In this document: positions 51,660-59,755 of the stretch, piece after piece
Layout of the letters: every line of letters begins with the position of its first letter
Numbering within the stretch: the stretch's first letter is position 1
From: Streptosporangium subroseum
GTDB lineage: Bacteria > Actinomycetota > Actinomycetes > Streptosporangiales > Streptosporangiaceae
Length of the DNA stretch: 64,000 bases
Direction of reading: 5' to 3'
Assembly: GCF_900188345.1 (NCBI RefSeq)
Contig: NZ_FZOD01000003.1
Span: 1-64,000 of the forward strand
Notes under the pieces: generated by a model
The model's input: only the letters and a program-made list of their open reading frames with translations
What the model was told of the DNA's origin: nothing
Databases searched by the model: none
Program-made: the position numbers and the translations under genes

Positions 51660-52778
51660 ATGGACCTGGTCGCCGCGCTCCTGGCGCTCGCCGCGATGAT
51701 CGTGGCATTCGTGCCGCGCGTACCGCCCTCGTGGCCGGCCACCGCGGCCGGGGCCGTCTCGATCGCGATCACCGTCGCGCATCCGCTGGGTGGATGGCAC
51801 GACGGCACCGGCCTCTGGATGCTGGTCGAGGTACCACCTCTTCTCGTGCTGACGTTCATGACCGTCAGGCGTGCGCCGGCCCCTCAGGCCGTCGTCTCGG
51901 CCGGGCTCGCGGGAGGCGCGGTCGCGCTGATGCTCGTGCGCGTGCTCTGGCCCGGCGACCTCATGACCGCCCTCGGAGCCTGCGCGGGCTGGTCCCTCTT
52001 CGCGATCGCGGCAACGGGGACCGGGCTTTACGCCCGCGTCCTGGACAGCGGTCGCCGCCGCGCGGTGGCCGATGCCAGGCGGACGCAGCGGCTCGTGCTC
52101 GCCCGCGACCTGCACGACTTCGTCGCCCACGACGTGAGCGGGATCCTCGTGCAGGCGCAGGCCGCCCAGGTTGTGCCGGGACCGCTCCCGCCGCAGGTGG
52201 CCGACGCGCTGCGGCGCATCGAGGAGGCCGGTCAACGCGCTCTGGCCGCCATGGACCGGACCGTCCAGATGCTCCACGGGGCCGACGAGACCGGACCGGG
52301 CGTGGCGGAGCCGCTGCCCGGAGTCGACGGCCTGGCCCGGCTCGTCGACGGCTACTCCCCGTCGGTGCGGGTGGACCTCTCGGTCGAGCCCGGCCTGGAG
52401 CGGCATCTCTCCCAGGAGACCTCCGCCACCGTTTATCGGGTAGTGACGGAGGCACTCACCAACGTGCGCCGCCATGCCTGTGAGGCGACCTCCGTCAGGG
52501 TCATCGTCGCTCGCGTGGAGGAGTCGGTCCGCGTACGGGTCACCGACGACGGCGGTGGCTACTCGGAGGCGACCGGGCGCGGCGGCTTCGGCCTGGTCGG
52601 GCTCACCGAGCGGGTCGAGATACTCGGCGGCTCGCTGTCGTCCGGGGCCGAGCCGGGCGGCTGGCGGGTCGAGGCGCTTCTGCCCATCCGTCCGCTGCCC
52701 GTCCGCTCGCGCCGGGAGTCCCTGCGCGGCGGCGCACCCGTGAGCCGTCCGGCCGCCGACCGTGGGGAGCCCGCATGA
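51660..52778 (+). CDS. NarL-type sensor histidine kinase
   Basis: A 372-residue kinase. The N-terminal about 125 residues hold four or five transmembrane segments with no large external domain. The HisKA_3 dimerisation region has the phospho-accepting His in [15 protein letters not shown]. The ATPase domain shows [10 protein letters not shown] (N-box), DDGGGY and [16 protein letters not shown]. It overlaps the response regulator gene by 4 bases (ATGA). Family members often sense envelope or antibiotic stress; the signal is unknown. Confidence 0.94.
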   Translation: MDLVAALLALAAMIVAFVPRVPPSWPATAAGAVSIAITVAHPLGGWHDGTGLWMLVEVPPLLVLTFMTVRRAPAPQAVVSAGLAGGAVALMLVRVLWPGDLMTALGACAGWSLFAIAATGTGLYARVLDSGRRRAVADARRTQRLVLARDLHDFVAHDVSGILVQAQAAQVVPGPLPPQVADALRRIEEAGQRALAAMDRTVQMLHGADETGPGVAEPLPGVDGLARLVDGYSPSVRVDLSVEPGLERHLSQETSATVYRVVTEALTNVRRHACEATSVRVIVARVEESVRVRVTDDGGGYSEATGRGGFGLVGLTERVEILGGSLSSGAEPGGWRVEALLPIRPLPVRSRRESLRGGAPVSRPAADRGEPA

Positions 52779-53410
52779 CTACCCGGATCCTGATCGCCGA
52801 CGACCAGGAGGACGTGCGGATCGGGTTCCGGCTCATCCTCGACTCCCAGCCCGACATGACCGTGGTGGGAGAGGCCGCCGACGGCCGTGGCGCCGTCGAC
52901 CTAGCCCGGCATCTGCGGCCCGACGTGGTGCTCGCCGACATCCGCATGCCGAAACTCGACGGGCTGGAGGTCACCCGGCTGCTGGCCGGGCAGACCCGGG
53001 TGATCGTCGTGACGACCTTCGACCTTGACGAGTACGTGCACGCGGCACTGCGCAACGGTGCCTGCGGCTTCCTGCTCAAGCGGTCGGGCCCGGCGCTGCT
53101 GATCGAGGCCGTCCGTGCGGCGATGGCCGGTGACACGCTGATCAGCCCGCAGATCACCGTCCGCCTGCTGGCCCACCTGCGCGTGCCCGCCGCACCGTTC
53201 GCGCTCACCGAACCGCTGACGGAGCGCGAGCTGGAGATCGCCCGCCTGGTCGCCCACGGCCGTACCAACGCGGAGATCGCCGCCGAGCTGTTCATCGGTC
53301 CCGGCACGGTGAAGACCCACGTCGCGAACGTCCAGCGCAAGCTCGGCGCGGCCAACCGGGTCGGCATCGCGGCCTGGGCGTGGAGCCGCGGCGCCGTCAC
53401 CGGCTCCTAG
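52775..53410 (+). CDS. NarL/FixJ-type response regulator
   Basis: A 211-residue regulator. The receiver domain covers residues 1-120: acidic pocket IADDQ, phosphorylated Asp in VVLADIRMP, switch Thr in VVTTF and Lys in LLKRS. The C-terminal LuxR-type HTH is [43 protein letters not shown]. It is translationally coupled to the upstream kinase and forms a complete two-component system. Confidence 0.96.
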   Translation: MTTRILIADDQEDVRIGFRLILDSQPDMTVVGEAADGRGAVDLARHLRPDVVLADIRMPKLDGLEVTRLLAGQTRVIVVTTFDLDEYVHAALRNGACGFLLKRSGPALLIEAVRAAMAGDTLISPQITVRLLAHLRVPAAPFALTEPLTERELEIARLVAHGRTNAEIAAELFIGPGTVKTHVANVQRKLGAANRVGIAAWAWSRGAVTGS

Positions 53411-53516
53411 GCATCGCCCCGGCCGGTGAGGCCCGGATGCACGAGATCCCCGCCTGCCATCGGATCGGCGGGCCGTGAGTATTGTTCCGGTATCACCAAG
53501 GAGGGCAGGTCCACCC

Positions 53517-54254
53517 ATGGACTCAGGCAACGGTCACCACGGGCCCGTGATGCGGAACATCGGCCTGATCGGCGGTATGAGCTGGGAGTCCTCGGCCGAG
53601 TACTACCGGTTGCTCAACGAGGAGACCCGGCGGCGCCTCGGCGGCCACCACTGCGCCCGGAGCCTGCTGCTCACCGTGGACTTCGCCGAGATCGAGGCCC
53701 TGCAGCGCGCGGGCGACTGGGAGACCGCGGGGCGACTGCTGGCCGAGGCCGCCGGGACCCTCGAACGGGCCGGGGCGGAGATGGTCCTGCTCTGCACCAA
53801 CACCATGCACCTGGTGGCCGGGGTGATCGAGGCCGGAATCGGCGTGCCCTTCATCCACATCGTCGACAGCACTGCGGAACGGATCACCGCGGCCGGCCTC
53901 ACGACCGTAGGGCTCCTGGGCACCCGGTTCACGATGGAGATGGACTTCTACCGGTCCCGGATGCGCGAGCACGGCCTGGAGGTGCTGGTGCCGGCCGAGC
54001 CCGACCGCACGCTGGTGCACGACGTCATCTACCGGGAGCTCACCCAGGGCCGGGTTGAGGACACCTCCCGCACCGCCTACCGGCGGATCATCGCCGACCT
54101 GGCCGAACGCGGCGCCCAGGGGGTCATCCTCGGCTGCACCGAGATCACCCTGCTCGTCGGCCCCCAGGACAGCCCGGTCCCCGTGTTCGACTCCACCCGC
54201 ATCCACGTCGAGCACGCACTCGACCTGGCCCTGAGCACCCCTGTCGCCCAATAG
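53517..54254 (+). CDS. aspartate/glutamate racemase-family protein (YgeA-like)
   Basis: A 245-residue cofactor-independent racemase. The two catalytic cysteines are in LLCTNTMH and LGCTEI, the N-terminus has IGLIGGMSWESSAEYYR and the oxyanion region is GTRFTMEMDFYRSRM. AAGGAGGG lies 11 bases upstream of ATG 53517, somewhat far. The conserved region begins 11 residues later, leaving a short extension. Likely supplies a D-amino acid; the exact substrate is unknown. Confidence 0.92.
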   Translation: MDSGNGHHGPVMRNIGLIGGMSWESSAEYYRLLNEETRRRLGGHHCARSLLLTVDFAEIEALQRAGDWETAGRLLAEAAGTLERAGAEMVLLCTNTMHLVAGVIEAGIGVPFIHIVDSTAERITAAGLTTVGLLGTRFTMEMDFYRSRMREHGLEVLVPAEPDRTLVHDVIYRELTQGRVEDTSRTAYRRIIADLAERGAQGVILGCTEITLLVGPQDSPVPVFDSTRIHVEHALDLALSTPVAQ

Positions 54255-54571
54255 CGGACGGGGCGGATCCTTCATGGCGCGGTTACTCGACCACGCCCTC
54301 CTTCAGCGGGAAGACGGCACACAGCCGATCCACCACCGCGCCTCCAGCCCCTGAACGGCTCGGCACCCTCAGCCGGCCGAAGGCGCTCCCCCGGTGTCTT
54401 CACGCCGTCGTCCCCCTGGATCCCGGCCAGGTACCCGATGTTCTGCTGATTTTCCGACACCTCCGATGACAACAGCCCGATATGCCCTTTTCGTTGGGGG
54501 GCTCTTCCGCGAAGATAATGATCGTTACGGCATTCGTGATGCCGTCGGGTGGTCCGGGGCGGAGAGACACC
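54255..54571. other. 317-bp region upstream of the SARP gene
   Basis: Less GC-rich near 54450-54540, where the SARP promoter is expected. On the minus strand an open frame of about 62 codons (54272-54460, GTG start, with ENQQNIGYLAGIQGDDG) has plausible composition, but no convincing ribosome-binding site, homology or partner. I do not call it a gene. Confidence 0.4.
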
Positions 54572-57562
54572 GTGCGATTCACGATCCTCGGCCCGGTCAG
54601 GGTGCGGCACAACAACGAAGTACGCACGCTCGGCCGGTCCCAGCGACGGGGGCTGCTCGGCTTCCTGCTGCTCAACGCCGGTCGGGTCGTCCCATCGGAG
54701 GCGATGATCGACGCCCTCTGGGACGGCGCACCCCCGTCCTCGGCCCGCGCCCAGATCTACTCGGGCATCCACGCGATCCGCGGCGAGCTGCGGACTCTCG
54801 GCCTCGAAACGGTGACCTCGGTCCGAGGCGGCTACGCGCTGCAGGCGGGCACCGAGGATCTGGACCTCGCCCTGTTCGAAGCCTGCGAGAGGCAGGCCCG
54901 GTCACAGCAGGATCCCGAGCACGTCGTCCGGCTGCTCCGTCAAGGTCTCGGACTCTGGAACGGCCCGGCGCTGAGTGACGCCTCCGGAGCATACGTGGAG
55001 TCGGTCCGGGCCCATCTCGAGGAGAAGCGACTCGCCTGCGTGGAGGGGCTGATCGACGCCGAACTGGCCCTGGGACGGCACGGCACGGTGATCAGCGAAT
55101 TTCAGGGGTTGGTGGGCAGTCATCCGCTGCGGGAACGGCTGCGCGCGCAGCTCATGCTGGCCCTCTACCGGAGCGGCCGCCGGATCGACGCCCTCGATCT
55201 CGCCCGCAACCTGCGCCGGACGCTCGTCGAACAGCACGGCCTGGACCCCGGCCACGCGGTGGTCGAGCTGGAGCAGGCCATCCTGCGGGCCGATCCGTCG
55301 CTGGACCTCTCCCCGCCCCAGGTCACGGTGGGAGCCCGCAGGGCGTCACCGGGCGAGGTGCCCGCTCAGCTTCCGGCCGACACCGCCGATTTCACCGGAC
55401 GGGATCAGGAACTCGCCGTCGCCCTGCGGACCCTGACCGGTGTGCCGGAGGCCGTACCGCGGATCTGCGCGGTCACCGGTCCACCGGGCGTCGGAAAGAC
55501 CGTCTTCGCCGTACACGTCGCGCACCGGGTCCGCGAGCACTACCCGGACTGCCAGCTCTTCGTCGACCTCCGTGGCGCGGACACACACCCGGCGGACCCC
55601 GGGGAGGTGCTCGCCGGTTTCCTACGCGCGCTGGGCGTCGACCCCGGGGCGATCCCGGAGAGCTGTGACGAGCGCTCCGCGCTCTACCGGACCCTGCTCG
55701 CCAACCGGCGCGCGCTCGTGGTGCTCGACAACGCGACGGACGAGACTCAGGTGCGACCCCTGCTGCCCGGTGCCGCCACCTGCGCCGTTCTGGTGACCAG
55801 CCGCAGACGGCTGACCGGTCTCGGGGCACAGCCTCCGATCGGCCTGCGCCCGTTCGACGACGAGGAGTCGGTCACACTGCTGAGCCGGATCGCCGGAGCG
55901 GGCCTCGTCGCGGCCGATGACGCCGGAAGCCGCGAGGTGGCAAGGCTCTGCGGCGGGCTGCCACTCGCGCTGCGTATCGCGGGGGCGCGTCTCGCCGCAC
56001 GACCGCACCACGGTATCGGCGAACTGGCCGAACGGCTCGCCGACGAGCACCGCCGCCTGGACGAGCTCACCTACTCCGGTCTCGCCGTCCGGGCCAGCCT
56101 CGACCTGAGCTACCAGGGCCTGAGCGAGCCGGAGCGGCGGCTGCTCCGGCGGCTGGCCTTTCTCGACGTTCCCGAGGCCACGCCCTGGCTGGCCGTCGCG
56201 GTCGGAGGTGAGAGCCGGGCCGACGCCGAGGAGATGCTGGAGAGCCTGACCGACATCCATCTGATGCGGGTCATCGGGGTGGATCGCACCGGGCAGGTCC
56301 GGTACGGCCTGCACGATCTCGTGCGCGCCTACTGCCGGGAGCGGATGGCCGATGAGGAGAGCGCCGCCGACGCGGTCTCCACGGTCGCCTCGGCCGCCCG
56401 GCACCTGCTCCGGCTGGCCACCGAGGCTCGCGCCGCCAACTGGGGCCGCGACTACCATGCCCGCCTCGCCGGGGAGCTGACCGTCGAGGTCGACAAAAAG
56501 AGCCTGGCCTTTGCCGCCGACCACGCGGTGACCTGGCTCGGGGTGGAACGGGCGACGCTTTCCGGCGTCATACGGCAGACGTCGGAGCTCGGTCTCTTCA
56601 ACGAGTGCTGGCGGATCGCCATGGTGGGGAGCTGGCTCTATGACGTCCAGTCCTACACGGGCGAATACCGGGCGATGCTCTCGATCGCCCGCCAGGCCGC
56701 GCGAAAGTCGGGCGACAGGCGAGCCGAGGCGCTCGTCATGGCGGCCTCCGGCGAGCTGCGCGTATTCCTCGGCGCCGTGGACGAGGGCGAACCGATGCTC
56801 AGGGAGGCCGAACAGATCTTCGCCGAGCTCGGGGACGAACACGGACTGGCCGACGTCGGGCAGAAATTCGGGACCCTGGAGCGCCTGCGCGGTGAGCACG
56901 CCGCCGCCCTCCGGCGCTATCAGCGGTTGCACGAGTTCTTCCAGACGGTGGGAGACCACGATGGAGTGGCCTTGGCCCTGCGCTGCATCGGTCAGATCCA
57001 TCTGGCCGAGCGACGCCCCGGTGAGGCTCTGCCGTACCTGGAGGAGGCTCTCGCCGTGGCGGCGGAAGGCCAGAACGAATGGCGGCGGCTGACCGTGCTG
57101 CTCTGGCTCGGTGAGGTCTACCGGAAACTGGGGCGGCTGGATGAGGCGCGGGCCGCGTTCCTGCCGGTCGCCCGGATGGTGGAGCGCGTGGGGGACGCCT
57201 CGGGAGGGACACTCGCCCGGCTCGGCCTGGCGGAGGTGGCCATCGACGCGGGCGACCACGGGGAGGCCCGCGCTCAGCTCGTCCTCGCGTCCGAGCACGC
57301 CACCCGCTGCGGGATCCTGCCGATGATCTGCAAGGTCCGCGTGGCGATCGCCCGAGCGCGACTACACGCCGGAGACCTCGCCGAAGCCGCGGAGACGATC
57401 GAGCACGTCCTGCCGTTGATCGTCGGGATGACCGCTCTTCCGCTGCGGACCGAGGCCATGGAACTGCTGGCGGAGGTCCGCGAGCAGCTGGGCGATCCCG
57501 TGGGCGCCGCCCGGATCCATGCCGAGATCCAGCGAGACCGCGCGGACCTGGAGCGACGTTAA
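54572..57562 (+). CDS. AfsR/SARP-family regulator with NB-ARC and TPR domains
   Basis: A 996-residue pathway regulator. GTG 54572 is preceded by GGAGAG at 5-base spacing. Residues about 1-95 are the OmpR-like winged helix (VRFTILGPVRVRHNNEVRTLG, PSEAMIDALWDGAPPSSARAQIYSGIHAIR). Residues 95-240 are the BTAD helical domain (LDLALFEACERQAR). The NB-ARC ATPase follows, with P-loop VTGPPGVGKT near 305 and LVVLDNATDETQVRPLLPG. A TPR-rich C-terminus begins at about 680. SARPs activate natural-product gene clusters by binding 11-bp-spaced direct repeats. Three such repeats lie directly behind its stop, ahead of the micro-gene array, which is therefore its probable target. Confidence 0.94.
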   Translation: MRFTILGPVRVRHNNEVRTLGRSQRRGLLGFLLLNAGRVVPSEAMIDALWDGAPPSSARAQIYSGIHAIRGELRTLGLETVTSVRGGYALQAGTEDLDLALFEACERQARSQQDPEHVVRLLRQGLGLWNGPALSDASGAYVESVRAHLEEKRLACVEGLIDAELALGRHGTVISEFQGLVGSHPLRERLRAQLMLALYRSGRRIDALDLARNLRRTLVEQHGLDPGHAVVELEQAILRADPSLDLSPPQVTVGARRASPGEVPAQLPADTADFTGRDQELAVALRTLTGVPEAVPRICAVTGPPGVGKTVFAVHVAHRVREHYPDCQLFVDLRGADTHPADPGEVLAGFLRALGVDPGAIPESCDERSALYRTLLANRRALVVLDNATDETQVRPLLPGAATCAVLVTSRRRLTGLGAQPPIGLRPFDDEESVTLLSRIAGAGLVAADDAGSREVARLCGGLPLALRIAGARLAARPHHGIGELAERLADEHRRLDELTYSGLAVRASLDLSYQGLSEPERRLLRRLAFLDVPEATPWLAVAVGGESRADAEEMLESLTDIHLMRVIGVDRTGQVRYGLHDLVRAYCRERMADEESAADAVSTVASAARHLLRLATEARAANWGRDYHARLAGELTVEVDKKSLAFAADHAVTWLGVERATLSGVIRQTSELGLFNECWRIAMVGSWLYDVQSYTGEYRAMLSIARQAARKSGDRRAEALVMAASGELRVFLGAVDEGEPMLREAEQIFAELGDEHGLADVGQKFGTLERLRGEHAAALRRYQRLHEFFQTVGDHDGVALALRCIGQIHLAERRPGEALPYLEEALAVAAEGQNEWRRLTVLLWLGEVYRKLGRLDEARAAFLPVARMVERVGDASGGTLARLGLAEVAIDAGDHGEARAQLVLASEHATRCGILPMICKVRVAIARARLHAGDLAEAAETIEHVLPLIVGMTALPLRTEAMELLAEVREQLGDPVGAARIHAEIQRDRADLERR

Positions 57563-57736
57563 AACGCATAGATCGCGTATAGCTCGTGTATCAATCCGAA
57601 CTGGCAGAAATAAGGAGTCAGCGTCTCACTGGGGCACGCATACGAGCGCTGGACGATTTTTGCACGGGAAAGCCACCGCATCGCACCGTGGGCACGGTGA
57701 TCGGCGTTGACCGACCGGGACGGGGAGGAGATAACC
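57563..57736 (+). other. leader of the heptapeptide array
   Basis: 174 bases between the SARP stop and the first micro-gene. It contains the 11-bp repeats and a 7-bp hairpin (caccgtg-gg-cacggtg, 57684-57699). No additional micro-gene with the M-R-x-x-[D/E]-W pattern was found here. Confidence 0.6.
57566..57598 (+). promoter_or_regulatory. candidate SARP operator: three 11-bp direct repeats
   Basis: gcatagatcgc (57566-57576), gtatagctcgt (57577-57587), gtatcaatccg (57588-57598). SARPs characteristically bind heptamers repeated every 11 bp just upstream of a -10. The repeats start 4 bases after the SARP stop and about 140 bases before the first micro-gene. The AT content stands out against the surrounding DNA. 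No textbook -10 is obvious downstream. Confidence 0.65.
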
Positions 57737-57760
57737 ATGCGCACCACTGACTGGCTGTGA
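57737..57760 (+). CDS. micro-gene 1: heptapeptide MRTTDWL
   Basis: ATG CGC, five further codons, then TGA, preceded by ggggaggagataacc. First unit of the array. It deviates from the consensus only at position 3 (Thr for Gly). Asp5-Trp6 is retained. Confidence 0.75.
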   Translation: MRTTDWL

Positions 57761-57809
57761 ACGAGTGAAGCCATCGGCGCAATCCGGCTCTGACGGGGAT
57801 GAGATGCCC

Positions 57810-57833
57810 ATGCGCGGGTCGGAGTGGGAGTAA
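57810..57833 (+). CDS. micro-gene 2: heptapeptide MRGSEWE
   Basis: Stops at TAA. Its ribosome-binding site is degenerate (ggggatgag where the others have ggggaggag), so it may be poorly expressed. An in-frame ATG two codons earlier could add Met-Pro. Position 5 is Glu, keeping the acidic residue. Confidence 0.65.
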   Translation: MRGSEWE

Positions 57834-57885
57834 TCGGGGCGGGGTGGCTGGCGGGGTCCGGCCTGAACGGGGAGGAGACATCACC

Positions 57886-57909
57886 ATGCGCGGTCACGAC
57901 TGGACGTAA
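57886..57909 (+). CDS. micro-gene 3: heptapeptide MRGHDWT
   Basis: Stops at TAA; preceded by cggggaggagacatcacc, seven bases from the GGAGGAG core to ATG. Consensus at positions 1, 2, 3, 5 and 6, with His at variable position 4. Confidence 0.75.
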   Translation: MRGHDWT

Positions 57910-57944
57910 ACGCGTAGACCGACCGAGACGGGGAGGAGACAACC

Positions 57945-57968
57945 ATGCGCGGCTTCGACTGGAACTAA
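57945..57968 (+). CDS. micro-gene 4: heptapeptide MRGFDWN
   Basis: Stops at TAA; preceded by cggggaggagacaacc. Its linker is the shortest (59 bp from the previous ATG), having lost the ccggcgcaatccgg part. Confidence 0.75.
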   Translation: MRGFDWN

Positions 57969-58016
57969 CCGAGCGAGGCAACCGGCACAGACCCACCGGC
58001 ACGGGAGGAGACAGCC

Positions 58017-58040
58017 ATGCGCGACTTCGACTGGAGCTGA
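58017..58040 (+). CDS. micro-gene 5: heptapeptide MRDFDWS
   Basis: Stops at TGA; preceded by cgggaggagacagcc. Position 3 is Asp, the only acidic residue there; otherwise it is close to unit 4. The linker after it can fold into a ccgagc/gctcgg hairpin (58041-58072). Confidence 0.75.
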   Translation: MRDFDWS

Positions 58041-58091
58041 CCGAGCGAAACGCCCTGCGCAATTCGGCTCGGACGGGGAGGAGGCAGAACC

Positions 58092-58115
58092 ATGCGCGGA
58101 AACGAATGGATGTAA
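58092..58115 (+). CDS. micro-gene 6: heptapeptide MRGNEWM
   Basis: Stops at TAA; preceded by cggggaggaggcagaacc. Glu5 is encoded GAA. It differs from unit 7 only in the last codon (Met versus Gly), showing diversification at position 7. Confidence 0.75.
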   Translation: MRGNEWM

Positions 58116-58165
58116 ACGGGTGAGGTAACCGGCGCAATCCGGCTCGGACGGGAGGAGGCAGAACC

Positions 58166-58189
58166 ATGCGCGGAAACGAATGGGGCTAA
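58166..58189 (+). CDS. micro-gene 7: heptapeptide MRGNEWG
   Basis: Stops at TAA; preceded by cgggaggaggcagaacc. The most recent duplicate of unit 6 judging by sequence identity in linker and frame. Confidence 0.75.
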   Translation: MRGNEWG

Positions 58190-58240
58190 CCGAACGAAAC
58201 GACCGGCGCAATACAGCTCGGACGGGGAGGAGACAGAACC

Positions 58241-58264
58241 ATGCGCGGAAGCGATTGGCACTGA
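58241..58264 (+). CDS. micro-gene 8: heptapeptide MRGSDWH
   Basis: Last unit, stops at TGA; preceded by cggggaggagacagaacc. Asp5 uses GAT where earlier units use GAC, a synonymous change. The MFS exporter gene starts 150 bases further on. Confidence 0.75.
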   Translation: MRGSDWH

Positions 58265-58350
58265 TCGGGTGAAATTGTCGGGGTCGGTCACCGGGGTGTG
58301 AACGGGCGCTGGAGCCCACGTGACCTGATGCGTATCCGATCCCCTGTGCT

Positions 58351-58384
58351 GGTCGGCGGTGAACCGCACGGGGCACCGCCGACC
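58351..58384 (+). terminator. hairpin between the peptide array and the MFS gene
   Basis: 11-bp perfect stem ggtcggcggtg / caccgccgacc (58351-58361, 58374-58384), 12-base loop, ending 30 bases before the MFS start. It may attenuate read-through so that peptide messages exceed exporter message, or act as a partial terminator. Confidence 0.55.
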
Positions 58385-58414
58385 CCCGCGTGTGACGACA
58401 CCATGGAGGTGACA

Positions 58415-59683
58415 ATGAATGCCGACGGCAACAAGGGAGCCTTCGGGCAGGCCTTCGCCGTGGCCGAGTTCCGGGCGCTGTGGGCGGCCATAGCGGTCGT
58501 AAGGACCGGCACCCAACTGGGGCGGGTGGCTCTGGCGGTGCTCGCCTACGAGCGCACCGGCTCGGCGGCCGTCACGGCGCTCGTCTACGCCTTCACCCTG
58601 CTTCCGTCGCTGATCGGCGGACCGCTGCTGGGCGGCCTGGCCGACCGCTACCCGCGTCAGCGGCTGATCATCGTGTGCGCGCTGACCCGGGCCGTGCTGA
58701 TCGCGCTGGTCGCCGTTCCGGCGATCCCGCTCCCGGTGCTGTGCGCACTGCTCTTCGCCTCGCAACTGCTCGAAGCGCCCACCTCGGCCGCCCAGATGGC
58801 GATGACCCCCGACATCCTTCCCCGCGAGGTCTACCAGGCCGGTATCGCGATCCAGCACCTCACCTCGCAGATCCTCTCGCTGGCCGGTTTCGCGGTCGGG
58901 GGCGTGCTGGTGGCGACGGTGGGAACGACCGGGTCGCTCGCCCTCAACGCCGTGGCCTTCGCGCTGGCGGCGCTGATCGTGTTCCGGGGCGTTCGCTTCA
59001 GGCCCGCCGTCCGAGCCCCCGACACCGATGGTCAGGTACGACGGAACGGGCCGATGACCGGGCTGCGCCTGCTCGTCGGCGACCGCCGTCTGCGGAGCCT
59101 GCTGGCGCTCGCCATGCTCGCCGGCTTCTACGTCATTCCGGAGGCACTGGCCGCCCCCTACGCCGCCGAACTCCACGAGGGCACCGCGACGGTGGGCCTG
59201 CTCATGGCCGCGATGCCGGTGGGCAGCGTGCTCGGGGTCTTCCTCTTCACCCGATTCGTGTCCACTCCGGCCCGTCTACGGCTGCTCGGACCGCTCGCGC
59301 TCGCCACGAGCCTCCCGCTGCTGGCGTCGGCGTTCTTCCCGGGCGTCGTCGCGTCGCTGCTGTTATGGACCCTGGTCGGAATGCTGAGCGCTTATCAGGT
59401 CACCGCGAACGCGGAGTTCGTCCGGATCACCCCCACCGAGCGGCGTGGCCAGGTGCTGGGTCTCGCATCGTCGATGCTGGTGGCGATCCAGGGGCTGGGC
59501 ATCATCGTGGGCGGGCTGCTCGCCACCCACCTGGGAGTGACGGGGGCCCTCGCCGTCGCGGGAGTGGGCGGGCTGGTGGTCGGCGCACCGGCCGCTCTGG
59601 GCTGGCATCGGGCCCGCGTCCGAGCGGAGGCCGCACCCACCGTCCACACGGCAGGCGGCCCGCTGCCGAGTGGCAGCCCCTGA
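58415..59683 (+). CDS. MFS exporter
   Basis: A 422-residue major facilitator of the EntS/MFS_3 kind with 12 predicted helices. The N-terminal block is FAVAEFRALWAAIAVVRTGTQLGRVALAVLAYERTGS, and the family loop between helices 2 and 3 is GGLADRYPRQRLI. ATG 58415 is preceded by GGAGGTGACA; a longer frame to 58298 lacks a site. Being the first full-size gene after the heptapeptide array and on the same strand, it is the candidate exporter for the peptides or for what they control. Its 3' end is tandemly duplicated. Confidence 0.93.
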   Translation: MNADGNKGAFGQAFAVAEFRALWAAIAVVRTGTQLGRVALAVLAYERTGSAAVTALVYAFTLLPSLIGGPLLGGLADRYPRQRLIIVCALTRAVLIALVAVPAIPLPVLCALLFASQLLEAPTSAAQMAMTPDILPREVYQAGIAIQHLTSQILSLAGFAVGGVLVATVGTTGSLALNAVAFALAALIVFRGVRFRPAVRAPDTDGQVRRNGPMTGLRLLVGDRRLRSLLALAMLAGFYVIPEALAAPYAAELHEGTATVGLLMAAMPVGSVLGVFLFTRFVSTPARLRLLGPLALATSLPLLASAFFPGVVASLLLWTLVGMLSAYQVTANAEFVRITPTERRGQVLGLASSMLVAIQGLGIIVGGLLATHLGVTGALAVAGVGGLVVGAPAALGWHRARVRAEAAPTVHTAGGPLPSGSP

Positions 59684-59755
59684 CCGAGTCCGAGCGGAGG
59701 CCGCGCCCACCGTCCACTCGGCAGGTGACCCGCTGCCGGGTAGCCCTTGACCGGG
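59619..59755 (+). repeat. 70-bp tandem duplication of the MFS gene 3' end
   Basis: The last about 21 codons and the TGA stop of the MFS gene (59619-59688) recur directly downstream (59689-59755, period 70), about 85 percent identical by eye. The second copy is untranslated. Confidence 0.85.

Larger units (their letters stand above)
57715..58264 (+). repeat. tandem array of eight micro-gene units
   Basis: Eight units, ATG-to-ATG spacings 73, 76, 59, 72, 75, 74 and 75 bp. Each has a linker (consensus cgagcgaa..ccggcgcaatccggctcggac), a Shine-Dalgarno (ggggaggaga.a.acc) and a 24-bp reading frame with its own stop. The linker and ribosome-binding site are highly similar between units. Within the frames codons 1, 2, 5 and 6 are fixed in meaning, while codons 4 and 7 vary freely. 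Confidence 0.93.

Noticed and set aside
54272..54460. Possible 62-codon peptide gene opposite the SARP promoter
   Set aside because: Composition is acceptable, but there is no ribosome-binding site, no homology I recognise and no conserved feature to support it.
57559..58167. Minus-strand open frame of 202 codons across the heptapeptide array
   Set aside because: It is Arg/Pro/Ser-rich and internally repetitive, and is explained as the reverse shadow of the plus-strand repeat. The plus strand carries ribosome-binding sites, starts, stops and synonymous codon differences in register.
57715..58264. CRISPR array
   Set aside because: The periodicity is about 74 bp, but the similar parts are long and the variable parts only a few bases. 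There is no repeat/spacer alternation and no cas genes.
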